From assembly GCA_963580455.1 (NCBI GenBank), contig OY756967.1, positions 18,522,022 to 18,586,021 of the forward strand: a stretch of DNA of 64,000 nt, given 5' to 3'. Below are positions 11,490-24,194 of the stretch, one piece after another. How positions within the stretch are numbered: the first letter of the stretch is position 1; each line of letters starts with the position of its first letter. The notes under the pieces are model-generated. The model had not been told where the DNA came from and did no database searches. It saw only the letters and a list, made by a program, of their open reading frames with translations. The position numbers and the translations under genes are program-made. The DNA comes from Euonymus europaeus. Taxonomy: Eukaryota; Streptophyta; Magnoliopsida; Celastrales; Celastraceae.

Positions 11490-13060
11490 AGTCAAATTTT
11501 TTTATTTATTGATAATAAGTAGTAGTTCATTCCATTAAATCAACATCAAGAAAATCAACAATAAAAGGGAGAGGAACAGACCTCCAATATATTCCCTCAG
11601 ATCAGACACAAAACTAACAGCCCTATTAAAAACATGAGCAACTTGTTTCGATGATCTATAAACAAACTTTTACTCACAATTCAAAATCATTTTAGCTAGA
11701 TAACCACAATCTGCAATTGCAAGACCAAATTGAGATGAGTCATTAAAGGACCCACATAGAGCTTGAATTAAGAGCTGTGAATCAGATTCCACAATAGAGT
11801 GGAAAGGACCCTCAAGCAAGCCATGCCGAATTGCAACCAATAAAGCTGCCTATATGATCATGTAAAACACATCCAAAGCCTATGAAATTTATATCAATAA
11901 AAATTGTAGCATCAAGATTACATTTTATCAAACTTGATGATGGGCGTTGCCACTTAGAAAGAGTCTTGGGAACATCACTGAAGCTTCTAATGCCATAAGA
12001 GATATGAGATGTACCCTATTGTGAGAGATAAGCAATAGAAGAAGTAATAATATGTTGTATAGATTGCCTTCTATTATTCCAAACTATATCATTTATATGG
12101 AACCACAACTTCCATGAGATCACCGCCACTGTTTGAGCAACCTCACCATCGACGGACCAAAGAACCTCCTCCTACCAAGTCATGAAAGAATACCTATTTA
12201 CTCGGCCGATAATAGGAGAGAAAAAAAGCCTCCATAACACTAGCAACAAAAGGGCACGAAACAAAGCAATGATATACATCTTCCTCCTTGCATTGACACA
12301 CTGGACATACATGAGGCACCTCAACTGACTTTACACGAAAACCCAGCACAGTGGGGAGACAGTTTGTAAAAGCCTGTCATACAAAATTCTTGACTTTGAG
12401 AGGTAGCTTAAAAGACCATGTCTTATTCCAACCAATATCAGGAAGAAAAAAAAACTGAGTAACACCAGAGTTATTATCAATAAGTGGTCTATAAGCACTC
12501 TTGACAAAAAAAAAAGTGAGCTTTAGACTCATATTTTCATTACCATTGATCAAGACAGTCACGCACACTAAAAGGATCTTAATAATTAAACCACAATCTC
12601 TATCATTCAAGATATCATTTGCCAAATCAACATCCTAGCAAGGACGATCTATACATTTCAAAGTCTCAACTGTAGCATCCGCTAGCTCTTCAATCATAAG
12701 GATTTAAATATAAGAGTTTCCATCATCTAGCAGCCATGGTGACTCCCAAATCTGCACACTGTTACCCAAACCAATTCTCCATCTTCCCCCATTATAAATA
12801 AGAGAATGATTAGCTATGATACTACACATAACTGGGATTAGAACCAAGCTTGTCCTCCAAAAAAGAGCCTCGACGAAAATACCGAGCCTTGAAAAATTTA
12901 GCCACTAACGACTCAGGGTGAGACAAGATGTGCAAGCTTGCTTTGCTAGCAAAGAAATATTGAACTTATGAAACTTTTGAAAGCCTAATCTTCCATATTT
13001 CTTTGGAACATAGAGACGATTCCAACACAACGTCAATACATCATAATCCTCCATTTTTTA
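11490..13060 (-). pseudogene. LINE (L1-type) remnant: RT C-terminus, zf-RVT, RNase H
   Basis: Read on the minus strand, three pieces occur in order. From about 13040 to 12680 lies the end of the reverse-transcriptase region (LYVPKKYGRLGFQKF, LLAKQ, then RWRIGLGNSVQIWESPWL). From about 12625 to 12240 lies a zf-RVT module (FFVKSAYRPL, WSFKLPLKVKNFV). From about 11990 to 11530 lies an RVT_3/RNase H-like domain (KCNLDATIF, GFGCVLHDH, AIRHGLLEGPF, VESDSQLLIQAL, DSSQFGLAIADC). Endonuclease and most of RT are absent, as in 5'-truncated copies. Multiple stops are present. The A/T tract beyond 11490 fits a LINE 3' tail. It cannot be mobile by itself. Confidence 0.85.
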
Positions 13061-13254
13061 ATTTTGTTTTGTTTGATAAATTCAACATAAGCAACAGACC
13101 AATTCAATAAATGCAATAATCTAAAAGTGGATGGAAATTTCAACTTAACAAAGAAGCTTCAAAAAAAAATCAGCAAATATTAGTCATTTACATCACATCA
13201 TGTCATTATTTTTGGTAAAAGCATCATGATATAAAATAGTAGAAAGAGGTACAC

Positions 13255-13635
13255 ACTACAAGTTTTAAATTATGTTATCCTTTTCTACTTTCACCAGAAT
13301 TTACTATAGAACATAGCGTTACAACCTTCTCTCTAATTTAACAATGAGAGAACAATAATACTCTCTCTTGAAACTAAGAGAAAAACTAAAACCTTTTAAC
13401 TAAATATCTCATTTTTTTCTCTCCCACTCTCACCCTCTCTTTTCTTTCCTTTGTTACTTCTTCTTGTTAGTTGTAGTGAAGAGCTCATACATTTATATAG
13501 ACATGAGATATGGAGCACAAGTCACAATGGAATGCTGCAAATTGGCACACTTAGCTGAAATTATCAACAAATTTGCACACCAGCCAACTACACACATTAA
13601 TGCATGCGTACAAGAATTTTCAATGCAATATTTTT
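13255..13635 (-). mobile_element. Probable copia LTR fragment
   Basis: It lies directly downstream (minus sense) of the copia RNase H fragment at 13741-14025, after a purine-rich AAGTGGGAAAAAT stretch that resembles a polypurine tract. It contains repeated CTCTCTC/TAAGAGA words. Ends are approximate and no target duplication was found. Confidence 0.4.
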
Positions 13636-13740
13636 CCCACTTGGAGACTTGATTGAGATTATTTCACGTTTTCACGCCATTCTTTCTACACTGGTCCTTC
13701 CACGCTTGCTTATGTCTTCGCTAGACCATATGAAGATCCA

Positions 13741-14025
13741 CTAGACCATATGAGGATGTACACCATATAACTTATTAGTGTTGATTGGCTTAGTCATCAC
13801 ATCTGCTAGGTTTTCATCTGTATGAATCTTTTGCATATCCACACTTTCATCTTCTACTACTTCACGAACAAAGTGATATTGAACTCTTATATGCTTTGTT
13901 CTTGAATGATAGGTCGGATTCCTTACAATATGCAAGGGACTCTGACTATCACAAAATAGAGTAATTTTCTCCGGTTTATGTCTGAGCTCCTCCAATAACC
14001 TTTGTATCAGCAAGGCTCGAGGCAC
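13741..14025 (-). pseudogene. Copia RNase H C-terminal fragment
   Basis: A minus-strand open segment of about 94 codons carries the end of a Ty1/copia RNase H: ITLFCDSQSPLHIVRNPTYH, RTKHIRVQYHFVRE, then HTDENLADVMTKPI. These are hallmark words of the RNase H/LTR junction. The rest of the polyprotein is missing upstream. It differs in sequence from the + strand copia at 4375-7312, so it is a separate lineage. Confidence 0.85.
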
Positions 14026-14029
14026 TTCT

Positions 14030-14870
14030 TATTGTGTAGTGGTGACTTAAAATGAGGGCCACCAACTATATAAGCCAAAATAATTTTTTTTATTATATAC
14101 TAGGATGATATGCCCGGACATTTGTATTCTTGTATTGTGTTTCCTCATCCATAGTACAAATCACCTTAAGGACCGCACAAGCCTGATAGAGTTCATTTTT
14201 TCTCAGGTTTCCCATACCATCTACATTCCCTACATTCATATGCAGGACAAAACAAAGAGCAAAGAAACCATTAAAGAACGTAAGCCCAGGGAAAGAAGAT
14301 AAGCACAGAGATAATGTTGTAGCAATACAACCTTAACCTTGATGATATCAACTTATGAGCTATTTAGATTTAGGAAGATAGAAGCTCTTCAACCATTATT
14401 TTTAGCCCAATAAGTAATTTGATATCAGTATTGTAATCTATAGGCTTGTAATCTGATAGAACTACGTCATATTAATACTACTTTGTGTTGTTAGAAATAC
14501 TTCTCAATCCAAAGAAGTTGTGTTACCAACTGATAAGCACAATCTATCGAGATTATGTCTTCTTGCGATAAGATAACTTATTATTGGAGAAAAGGATCTG
14601 CAACCGCGAAGGTTTAAATACAAAAATAAGATTAAATAGAATATAAACAACGTTAGATTACAAAAATTAAAGTGCCCAAAAGTTGCATTATAAAATTTCC
14701 CAAATAAAAGATAAATCAAATTATTTAGCCCAGATTGAAAATGCTGCAATTACAATAAACAATGTTTATTAAAAATTCATGTATCAATGAATAAATGATC
14801 AAGCAAGACATTTCTCTTAATAAAAATATGACTTGGATTCAATTAAGAGAAATGCGTATTAGAACTCAAA
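14030..14870. other. Gene-free spacer
   Basis: Short open frames on both strands show no domain, repeat pattern or splice context. Nothing is supported here. Confidence 0.5.
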
Positions 14871-14879
14871 TATATGGGG

Positions 14880-15077
14880 AGAAAAAAATATAAAAGAATC
14901 CCATCTAATATTCACATTGGAATGCCCACTAACATCCAGGAAAGAACCCTTGGAAGGTACAATCAGAGCTTTGCACAGAGGAGCTATCCAGAGCACAATC
15001 AATGAAAATATTACTAGGAGCCACCCCATATAGCATGGAACTAACAGGCAGTGAACACTGATTGCCACCTGAAGCAA
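14880..15077 (-). other. Unassigned open segment beside the inverted LTR
   Basis: On the minus strand this segment follows the LTR's primer-site-like sequence and stays open for about 60 codons (it includes SSMLYGVAPSNIFIDCALDS). I recognise no family. It may be captured host sequence, a target gene fragment or chance. Confidence 0.25.
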
Positions 15078-15107
15078 CCAGCTTGAAAAAATGAAGTCGC
15101 CACCAAT

Positions 15108-18100
15108 TGATTTTTAAGGTGCAATTGAACACCTAATATGGTCCACGAGAAAGAAATGGGTAAGGGGGTCTATTGAGCATGGGGAAGGTGTTAGGCACCC
15201 CACAACTCCCGAAAAAACGGTTGCCTTAAAATGTTTTCTTATTTGGCTCGAATTTTGTTTTGAAAAGAGTTTGTATGTCCCAATTGCTTTAATGAATTTC
15301 TATATATACTAGAAAGTCCATGTTTCAATTGAGTGGGTTTGACCCCATTAATATTGTGGCAATTTGATGCTTGGATGAAAAATCCACTTGAAGTGGTTTT
15401 GATGATTTGAAAAGGTGCACGGGATCACTACAGCCATTCCCGGCTTGGCTGAAAATATTTTTGGAGAATGATGAAAAATCCACTTGAAGTGGTTTTGATA
15501 ATTTAAAAGAGGTGCACGGGATCACCACAGTCATTCCCGGCTTGACTGAAAAATACTTTGGAGAATGATGAAAAATCCACTTGAAGTGGATTTGATAATT
15601 TAAAAGAGGTGCACGGGATCACTACAGTCATTCCCGGCTTGGCTGAAATAATTTGGAGATTGGTGAAAAGTCCACTTGAAGTGGTTTTGATAATTTAAAA
15701 GAGGTGCACGGGATCACTACAGTCATTCCCGGCTTGGCTGAAATAATTTGGAGATTGATGAAAAGTCCACTTGAAGTGGTTTTGATAATTTAAAAGAGGT
15801 GCACGAGATCACTACAGCCATTCCCGGCTTGGCTGAAAAGTTTTGAAGAATGATGAAAAATCCACTTGAAGTGGTTTTGATAATTTAAAAGGTGCACGGG
15901 ATCACTACAGCCATTCCCGGCTTGGCTGAAAAGTTTGAAGAATGATGAAAAATCCACTTGAAGTGGTTTTGATGATTTGAAAAAGGTTGTGAAACTTTTT
16001 GGGAATTCGATTGTTGCATCAAATCGATCCACAGACAGCGACTAGGTCAAATTTAAGCCATACTCACAATCATATTCTTTATGAGAAAAGAAAGAATATA
16101 TTTAAGGCTCATTAGATGGGTCAAATATCTTTAAACCCCCTCTTGAGTCCTTAAATAGGTTCTCCTAATCCCTAAAAATAAGTTTGCTTTTTGGTTCCAC
16201 GAAAATCAAGTGTTCTGAATAAATGTCGACAAAAAACCCCAATATCTTGAAGGTTCTTTTGGTATTTAAACAGAATACGAGATTCTCATATTAGTCTTGG
16301 TGTCGTTATTAGGGTTAGACGGCTTAGATTTAATCATTATCGCGTTGCGTCCTTTTCATGGTATAACAAAATTATACAATTCAATTTTAAACATGCATGA
16401 CATGGTATAGAAATTCAACCTTAAGCATACAATCTAAACAACTCATTATATACACAAACCCCAAATTATGTATGTTTCTAGCATCCTAAAATAATATGTA
16501 TGTATTTACACTATTTATGTCCATTATTTACATGGGTTACTATTTATATGACTTCGGGCCTATTAAATTCTACCCCAATAATTCCCATGTTTAAGTTATA
16601 AGCCCAAAGCCCAATATACAAATATGATCCAAATATATATAATATAAATCATGACCCAATGATCTATACATATAAGCCCACATGCATATAAATCCAAAAC
16701 CAAACTACTGGCCCATATTCAAATATCCCAAACCAGCCCACATACATTGACCTAACGTTCTACCCATATAACCCAAATGATTAATATATATGCAGGTCCA
16801 ACAACACTTACTGGCCCAATATCTCAACATAAAGTTCAAAATAAAAAATAAAAAATAAAAGACACATAGGCCCAAAATAAGATACTGGCCCAATGACTCA
16901 AATCGAGATTTAAAAATCCATACATTACCCAACATAGGCGGCCCAATGTCCACCGGCCCACCAACTCAACATGGGAACCCAACCGGCCCATCAAAACAAT
17001 CCAAGCCCGAAACCTTACAGCCCTGTAATCGGCCCATCAAAAACATTTCGATCTGACGCGCCTCCGCCTGGTGCGTTTCTGCCCCGTGCGTCTCCTTCTC
17101 CAGCGGAGCCAATCCACCCAGTTTCGGTATGTAGAAACCAAGAACATAACAAATGCAATAGAGAGGCATGCAAGGTACAAACAGAAAAGCAAACCGACAA
17201 TGCAGTGACAGAGGCAGAACGAAACATGGCATTCCAGGCAATATCAAAGAAGTCGAAAACAAATTTACAGAACCAAAAATTCAAGCAGGATATGTATAGG
17301 TCTAAGAAAACTCAACCTAATTTTCATAATCAAACAAAGTCAATAACGTATATGGAAACCAGAGTTACAGAGGCAGGGGGCATAAAATTACCTTTCGAGA
17401 TTCAAGGAAATGGAGCCCAAAAGACAGAGGTGAATTTTGGGTGGTGCTGGCTGTCTCGATTTTCCACAGTAACGGGGGAGGATCTGCAGGCTCTGACGGT
17501 GGGATGGTTGTGGTTGGTGATGATCAAAGGTGATAGAAAAGGAGATCGGGGGCTGTAAAGGCGGTCCAATCGAGATTTGAGGGAGGAGGGGGTGTTGAGG
17601 CGGTTGAGGTGATTACGGTGAGGTGGTTGAGGCTTCTTGGTTTCTCCCTCTCTGATTCCGTATTTTCTTTATTTCCTCCCCGTTTTCTTCTTCTCCTCTT
17701 CTGGATTTGCTTTTCTCTCCCCTTTTCTCTCTTTTCTTCCTCTCCTTTTTTCAAGCTCTGGGTCTCTTCCTTTGTAGCATCCTCAGTCGGGCCTCTCACT
17801 CTGCCCATTCCCCTCATCAAGTCTCACCCACTCTTACCCATTCCTCTGCCATTTCTTCTTCAATGCTCTGTCCTCACTTTAACTCACGGCATCCCCTTAT
17901 CTCAACAGGCTACCTCCCATGTCAGCCGCCCATCATACCCTTTAATGTGCAATTTTGGAACCTTCTTTGGGATGGGCCACAATCATGAATTGGCAATTGA
18001 GTATTTGGGCTTGGTTTGCATAATTGGGCTTGGTTTGGGTTCACGTAATCATTTGAAATCATTTGAGCCGAATAGGGATATAAACGTATGGGTTTGGGTT

Positions 18101-18230
18101 GAGCCATTTACATTTTTTTGAATTTTGTATTCTGTATTTTTTTTTATATTGTTTTTCTGTTTTGTATTTTTTATTTTTATATATATTTTTTATTCTAGGG
18201 AGGAAATCCGGACAAAAATGGGGTATAACA
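15108..18230 (-). mobile_element. Long LTR (Tat/Ogre-like), inverted copy
   Basis: Read on the minus strand it begins TGTTATACCCCATTTTTG at 18230 and ends ...TTAAAAATCA at 15108, followed by TTGGTGGCGACTTC, a Tat/Ogre-type primer-site-like sequence. It is the inverted twin of 1588-4329. It lacks that copy's hAT MITE and has a longer minisatellite (15345-16000). Internal coding sequence of its own family is absent. Open frames of up to 195 codons at 16971-18121 on + and 16705-17820 on - overlap antiparallel with low-complexity composition and are not genes. Confidence 0.7.
15345..16000 (-). repeat. Minisatellite, about six units of 93-97 bp, in the inverted LTR
   Basis: The anchor GTGCAC followed by G(G/A)GATCAC occurs at 15415, 15512, 15609, 15704, 15799 and 15892, giving spacings of 97, 97, 95, 95 and 93 bp. 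Each unit also has TCCACTTGAAGTGG and ATTCCCGGCTTGGCTGAAA. The + LTR has only two such anchors. Confidence 0.9.
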
Positions 18231-18364
18231 CCACCCAACACGTAAAAGGGAAAAGGAGAATGAAATAAATGAAAAAACTCCTAGCAGAGAGCCAGGAGAA
18301 GTGCCTTCATTGACAATAAAAAGAGTCAGACCTGGGGGATAGGCATTTTTTGAAAATTGGCAGC

Positions 18365-19566
18365 TTATAACATGCAGAGATCAGCTCCAAATATTTTTTG
18401 AACCAGGGCATGAACATAATCAAGGCTGTCCTCAACTACAAATGCGCTGTTAAGAATAAAAAACATAATAAATAGACATAGTGCCCTAATTACTAAGCAA
18501 AACTGACAATATTGGAATTGTGCCTCTGTTTATTTGATTTTGTCTTTCCTATAGTCACAGAAGAAGAAAACCCAAAGAAATTGAACAAAACTTAGGTTTC
18601 ATACAGAGGTTCTTCATTGAGTAAACATTCTACCTTTAATTGAGTTGGCCCTTTGTCGATAATCATGTTTTGGGAGAGGAAGATTGAGAGAAAAGGATCC
18701 AAAATCTAGTTCTCTGAATCAAGCCATGGAAGAACGAACATAGAGAGCTAGATTTGATCAGGCCCAGCCTCCGCCATACCTTGTCCAACATAATAAAGAA
18801 GACCACAAAGAAGACATAAATAATCGAGCATCATACCTTATCCAGTTTGAGACATACAAACCACCAAAGTGAAAAAAGGATACAAAATAGCGGCTGTAGA
18901 TGATGGCAAGTGAAGAGCGAACAAACAAAAAAATTAGTGACTTGCTCTTATTATAGCAAAACCGAAGATTAGAAACAATATTTACACTCTCGAAATTAAA
19001 ACTGCAAGCAATGAACAAAGGAAAAGGCAGATGTTAATACCCTATTCACCAAGATGAAGTGTGAAGCAGACCAGAAGGAATGAAAAACAATCTGACAAAG
19101 GCAAAAAAAAGGTTTCCAACTGAAGTCTAGGGCACAGATGTGATAAAAAAATTCATCAAATCTAGCAATAAAGTAGTTTCATGAACTTGGAAACTGCGTC
19201 AGTGACCCGCGCCGGCTTTCGACAATAGAAAAAGATAGTGTAAAGTTTTAAAAAATAGGGCTAGACAAAGCAGCGAAAAAGCAAGGAAAGCAGGACAATC
19301 AAGTCTAAATAAGTAGCATAGGACAAATTGGTTGAACAAAGGATTAGCTACTCACCTATTAAAGCGTCGATGATGAAGAACCTTCTCTGCTGGAACCCCA
19401 TGCCTGACAAGCGCATAAACGAAGAATGGAGAAAAAAGAATTTGAACACTAAAAATGGGGAAAAAATAAAATTCACACACAACAATAACTAACCAAGAAC
19501 TCATCCAGAGACCATATTGGATTGTCTAAACTTCTTCTTGGCGAATTCTCAATCTCATAATATTGG
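18365..19566 (-). pseudogene. Exon-like segments of an unidentified minus-strand gene
   Basis: Three short segments look like real exons. 19566-19494 is bounded by CAG and GT and encodes a peptide with ENSPRRSLDNPIWSLDEFL. 19403-19356 encodes HGVPAEKVLHHRRFN and ends before GTGAGT. 18446-18365 follows ACAG, is in phase with the previous segment, and encodes AFVVEDSLDYVHALVQKIFG and a stop at 18365-18367. The join between the first two is out of phase by the obvious acceptor, so either an exon is missed or the gene is broken. I do not recognise the family. The segments sit between two LTRs, which would fit a host gene fragment stranded in repeats. Confidence 0.35.
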
Positions 19567-19999
19567 CTGCAGGTTTTGAGAAGGATAGACATAAAGAAAA
19601 TGGCAAAACACGTGTAAAAAGCAAATGTGAAAGTACGTTGTTAGTCATGGTCATAGAAAGGCGCGTATAAAAAGCTATGCCAACAAAATGACAACTCACG
19701 AAGCCTACACCCAAATGTAAAGTAGCCTAACTCCTCATTATAACCATGGGATCAAAGCAAACATATCTCAATCGTACAATCAGATTTCATCTAAAAGAAT
19801 ACCATATGCTCGAGTAGGAAAACAATGCCCAAGCTTGCCGCCATATCTCTCAAAGCTAACGGATCTTATAGATATAGTAGCTAGACTAACTAGATAGATA
19901 GATAGATGTGGAATAAATCTACTTAGTCCAGAAATTTCGACAATCACATTGCATTTGTGAGTCAAATATATTGGAAAATTTACCAGAAAACTCCAAACA

Positions 20000-21780
20000 T
20001 ATCTACCAAATCCTCAATATCATTTCATATGCATGACATATTTTATAACTCTCATTTCAACCTAAGCACATCTCCTATTCTCTTTCATGTTTTAAAATAA
20101 ATTCAATTTATTTTCTAAAACAAATTAACTCACCATTGAATCTAATACATCACAATATCATCAAAATCTTCAATCATGAACTATATGTCCTTCCAACATT
20201 GGCCTGAATGAAATATCCCACAAGTCAGACATTGTGATTTGTCATTTATCAAATGATTTAAATGATGTTGGCAAGCATTCCAACCACTCTCAAATCAAAA
20301 TTTTCATCCACAAGTACCAAGGAAACATATCTTTAAGAGCTTAACTCAGACATTCACCAAGGTAATATCATCACCGTTATTTTTAATTTCTATATCTTAT
20401 CTCATAAAAAATTCTTCATTTGAAATCTATTCATGATCACATAAATGCAAGTAATCCACCACACCATACAGGGTCCTGGCTCAATCCAACAACAATTTCA
20501 AAAAATCATTGGAAACTCAAACAATGCCCCAGCACCACCGTATGGTGCATTAACTACATATGGAGTCCTAACCTGATCAACGAAAATTCCCACATCGTTT
20601 GGAATTCTTGAATGACTTCACGGTACTCCATACTTCCACATAAAATACCTATGAGTATTACGAGTCCCTACTCGTAATCATTAATGCATTTACAATACAT
20701 GTCAAACATGTTTATGGAAAGAGAAATATATCAAACCTACATATATTACATAACTACGTGATGGATGTCGCGATTAAACCATGTTCGATTGGTGATCAAA
20801 CATACATCAATGTATGCATTTAATGAATAACAATAATTGGCTCCATCCTTCCTAAGAAACAATTTAGGCAATGGCACAAAAAAGTTGACCAATGAGTAGC
20901 AAAAACTGCTCTTTAGGTGGAAGAAAAAGAACATGAATAAATTTGGGATAAGAAAATCTCTAACTCGTTATCCAAGCAAAGCAAAAAATCAAGTTTCCAA
21001 TTCTAGGGTTTTTGACCCTCTTTCTCCAAAACTATCAATATGACAAATCCATTCTCATTTTATCACACACATAACATCAATTTCACAAACAATATCCATT
21101 ACTTCAAGAAATCAAGAAAAACTTACCCTCCTCTCTCTAAAATTTCCAAAATCCTCACCCAAGCTCTCAAGCTTGAAAATCTTCCTATCATACTCAAATC
21201 TAATAAATACATACACAAATAAGTATAAATCAACATATTTAAACCTCATTATTTCAAATAATCAAAATTCAAGCCCTAACCTATAAAACTCATAAAAACC
21301 TAACTATGGAAATCCATAAAAAAGCTTACCTTAACCTTGAAATCTTTGAAGAATCATATCCACCTCGTTTAGATGCTCAAGAATCCACCAAAATCAAGCT
21401 AAAATCCACGAAGAATCTTTCTTTCTCTTTCTCTCTTTCTTCCACTCTCTCTTTTCTTCACTATTGGCAACCTATATTCTTTTTTCTATTGTTGTTGCGA
21501 ATTGCAGCAACAATTCCATCATTTCATTTTTTTTTTGAAATAAATTAATGGGCCAATTGTGCCCATTCATGGCCACTTTCGGTGGTCCAAACCATGCCCA
21601 CGCAAGTGGCTGTTATATATATAATTAATTAATTTTAATTTTAATTTTTTATATTTTATATTTTTTCTTTTTAATCAATGACTAATCTATCCTTGGTCGA
21701 ATTTAATCCAATTTTTGATTTTTTTTAACCCGAATTCATAATTTATTTTATTTTTTGTAATTTCGGGTCGGGGTATTACA
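20000..21780 (-). mobile_element. Ty3/gypsy-type LTR (chromovirus-like)
   Basis: Read on the minus strand it starts at 21780 with TGTAATACCCCGACCCGAAA, a start typical of plant chromovirus LTRs. The rest is A/T-rich, non-coding and pyrimidine-rich near 21400-21450. I could not find the other terminus or a target duplication (TAAGA would be expected next to a TG), so the left limit is arbitrary and could lie nearer 19700. Short open frames inside carry no domain. Confidence 0.5.
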
Positions 21781-21785
21781 TAAGA

Positions 21786-22690
21786 AAATTGAATCACTCT
21801 ATAATTGTCCTTATGTGCCACAACAGATAACAAAAGCCTTTAGGTATATATATATATAATGCACAAATATAAATAAAATTGAAGAAGGGAAAAATCCTAG
21901 TATGCATAGATAACCATCATGTAGCTTTAAGGTAAAAAAATAGCAGGATAACTCGCCACAAAATGAATCCAAGACCTAATCGAACCTAATCGAACATGGT
22001 TAATCACATAGGGTGAAGATCAAACATATTTATGGACCATGTAATAATTATGGTAAATAATAGTGTTTCGGAGCCGAAGAGAAAGGGCCAAGCTTTTTGT
22101 ACGATAAATGAAAAAGGAAACCCCTGCTTACAAGTAGTGTGAGAAGGCATAGGTGAGGGTTGCAATGTAACGAATTAAATCTTCGTTACAACAAAGCAAG
22201 CAAGCAAAACTCAATGTGTCTTAGATAGTATAACAACAAAGCAATAAATTCAATGCAATAGTAGCACTAACTTCAATCTAATACAACGTATAAAGCAAAG
22301 AATTATTCACTTTGACCTATGCAATGTAACAATAAATTTAACACATCTATGTAATTAGCTTGAATCTGCGAAGCTCAACTAAATAACAATCTCATTGTAA
22401 CATATTAGGCAGTAGCCCAACTCAATAACATCTTAGGCCACAGTAATAACTATTTTGAACCACATTGAGGATAACAATTACATGGGTTGTTCATCATGTA
22501 ATTTACATTATAATTTGACACCCTAAATTGAAAGACAAATCAGTTGGAACCAAAAATAAATAATCTACACAAGCAGTATAAATAACTAGGCCAAACCAAT
22601 GTTATAATCAGCTTAATCCAATTCTCAATGGCACTAATTTAAACCTAAAAACAACCTCTAATAGCTAAACAAATGATTATAGAAATTTCA
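21786..22690. other. Gene-free spacer
   Basis: A/T-rich sequence without open frames of note. No element ends recognised. Confidence 0.5.
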
Positions 22691-22782
22691 AAAACTCAAT
22701 GGTGCAGTCGTTGTTGATAATGGAGAGCTCGGGATAACCAGTGAGTCCCAGCCATGGAAATTCCAAAAAATCCTCCAGTAAT

Positions 22783-22934
22783 TGATGAACTCATATGAGA
22801 AAATGTCGACCATGTAGTAGACAATGGTGAAAATATGCCGCACATGAAGAAAATGGCGGAGTGATCGGAATATGAGTGGTATGATGGAATGGGTTTCCTA
22901 AACCCATTTATCAAAAACCATATTTGGTTGTTGC
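22783..22934. repeat. 152-bp repeat, partner of 30502-30654
   Basis: This segment, from TGATGAACTCATA to TTTGGTTGTTGC, is repeated in the same orientation as the loop of the foldback element at 30395-30761. It abuts the left end of the Harbinger transposon. A minus-strand frame runs through it (22944-22696) without recognisable domain. Confidence 0.8.
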
Positions 22935-24194
22935 ACATTGTCACTTTGTTTGGATCAGCGTCACCTAGCTTATATGCTAGCGTATGACGCTAGGGTATAA
23001 GCTACGCAGTCAAACAGCCAAATACCCTATCAGATACGCTATGACACCCGCTATGGTCCAGCTAATGCCAGGTGGTGACCAAAAATCATCAATCTCTGTT
23101 ATTTGACAAAATTACCCTATGCCTGCCTCAACCTTGCTTGAACTCCCGTGCTCACATAGGAACTAGTGTGAGGGAAGCTGGTTTCGCACAACTGTCGACA
23201 AGATCTGCGCCACCGATGAAGATCGACAATCACAGGTATGTGAATATACTGCCCCGCCCTCTATCCTGCTGTTTTCCTTCCACCAGAGTTCTCCTCATGT
23301 CATCACCTCCGGTCTAGATTAGGGTTTTCAAAAATTGAATTCACTTTCCTCTGAAATTCTCTGGGGTGGTAAGCTGGTCCGATTGTTTGTAATTATTTAG
23401 GGTGCCTTGTTCTCTGAATGGTAATTATTTTCAACACTTGTGATATGAATCTCTGAATGGTTCGATTTCTGAACTTGCTCTGTGTTGTATCTGTTGAATT
23501 TTGCCCATATAGAAATTTATGTTTGTTACATTTGTTGATTCCTGGGTTATACATGTAGGTAACCTTGTTATGTGATTACAAGTGAAATTTGCTACTATGG
23601 TAATGTCATCTGCTAAGGTGGTATCTGGGCTACGCATCAAGTTCATGGTTTTTTATGTTGCTTATATTACAAGTTCCCAACTATAAAAGAAAAAGAGCTA
23701 GTTTTAGCAATAATGTTGAGTATTGGATTGTGTGAAATGTGCATCTGTGTGCCTTAATTGCACCACAAAATTTGTATGGAGATTACTAGATGAGTAGGTA
23801 GAGTAGATATATGGGTCACCAAGGCAGTTTTTTTTTCATTAGCAAATCTAATTAGTTCAACCTTCTTACTTACTCTTGTGCTAGGAACAAAAGGGAAAAA
23901 AAAGAAACAAAACAAACTTCTATAATAGAATGAAAAACATTGTTCTTCAAAAAGAAAATGCCACCAAATGTAGAAGATTGACATGATTTTTTCAATGGTA
24001 TGGTGGTGTAGTCTCCAATCTCTCTCGTGCCAAATTTTATGAATTTGAAACGTATTGAATTGATATTTTGATGGCACAACATATATTGTCCTTCAATTGG
24101 AATTTTTTTTGAACTTTGATGACAAATTTATATCCGGATGATTGTTTGTCCGATCAACGTAAAGGTTGTAATTACATGTATCTGTCTTGGTTTG

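Noticed and set aside
16971..18121. Open frames of 170-195 codons on + within the inverted LTR
   Set aside because: They overlap antiparallel frames of similar length, have biased composition, no domain, and lie wholly inside a recognised LTR.
23072..23317. 81-codon frame in the Harbinger 5' region
   Set aside because: Probably leader sequence; no domain, and it ends before the Myb/SANT-like exons.
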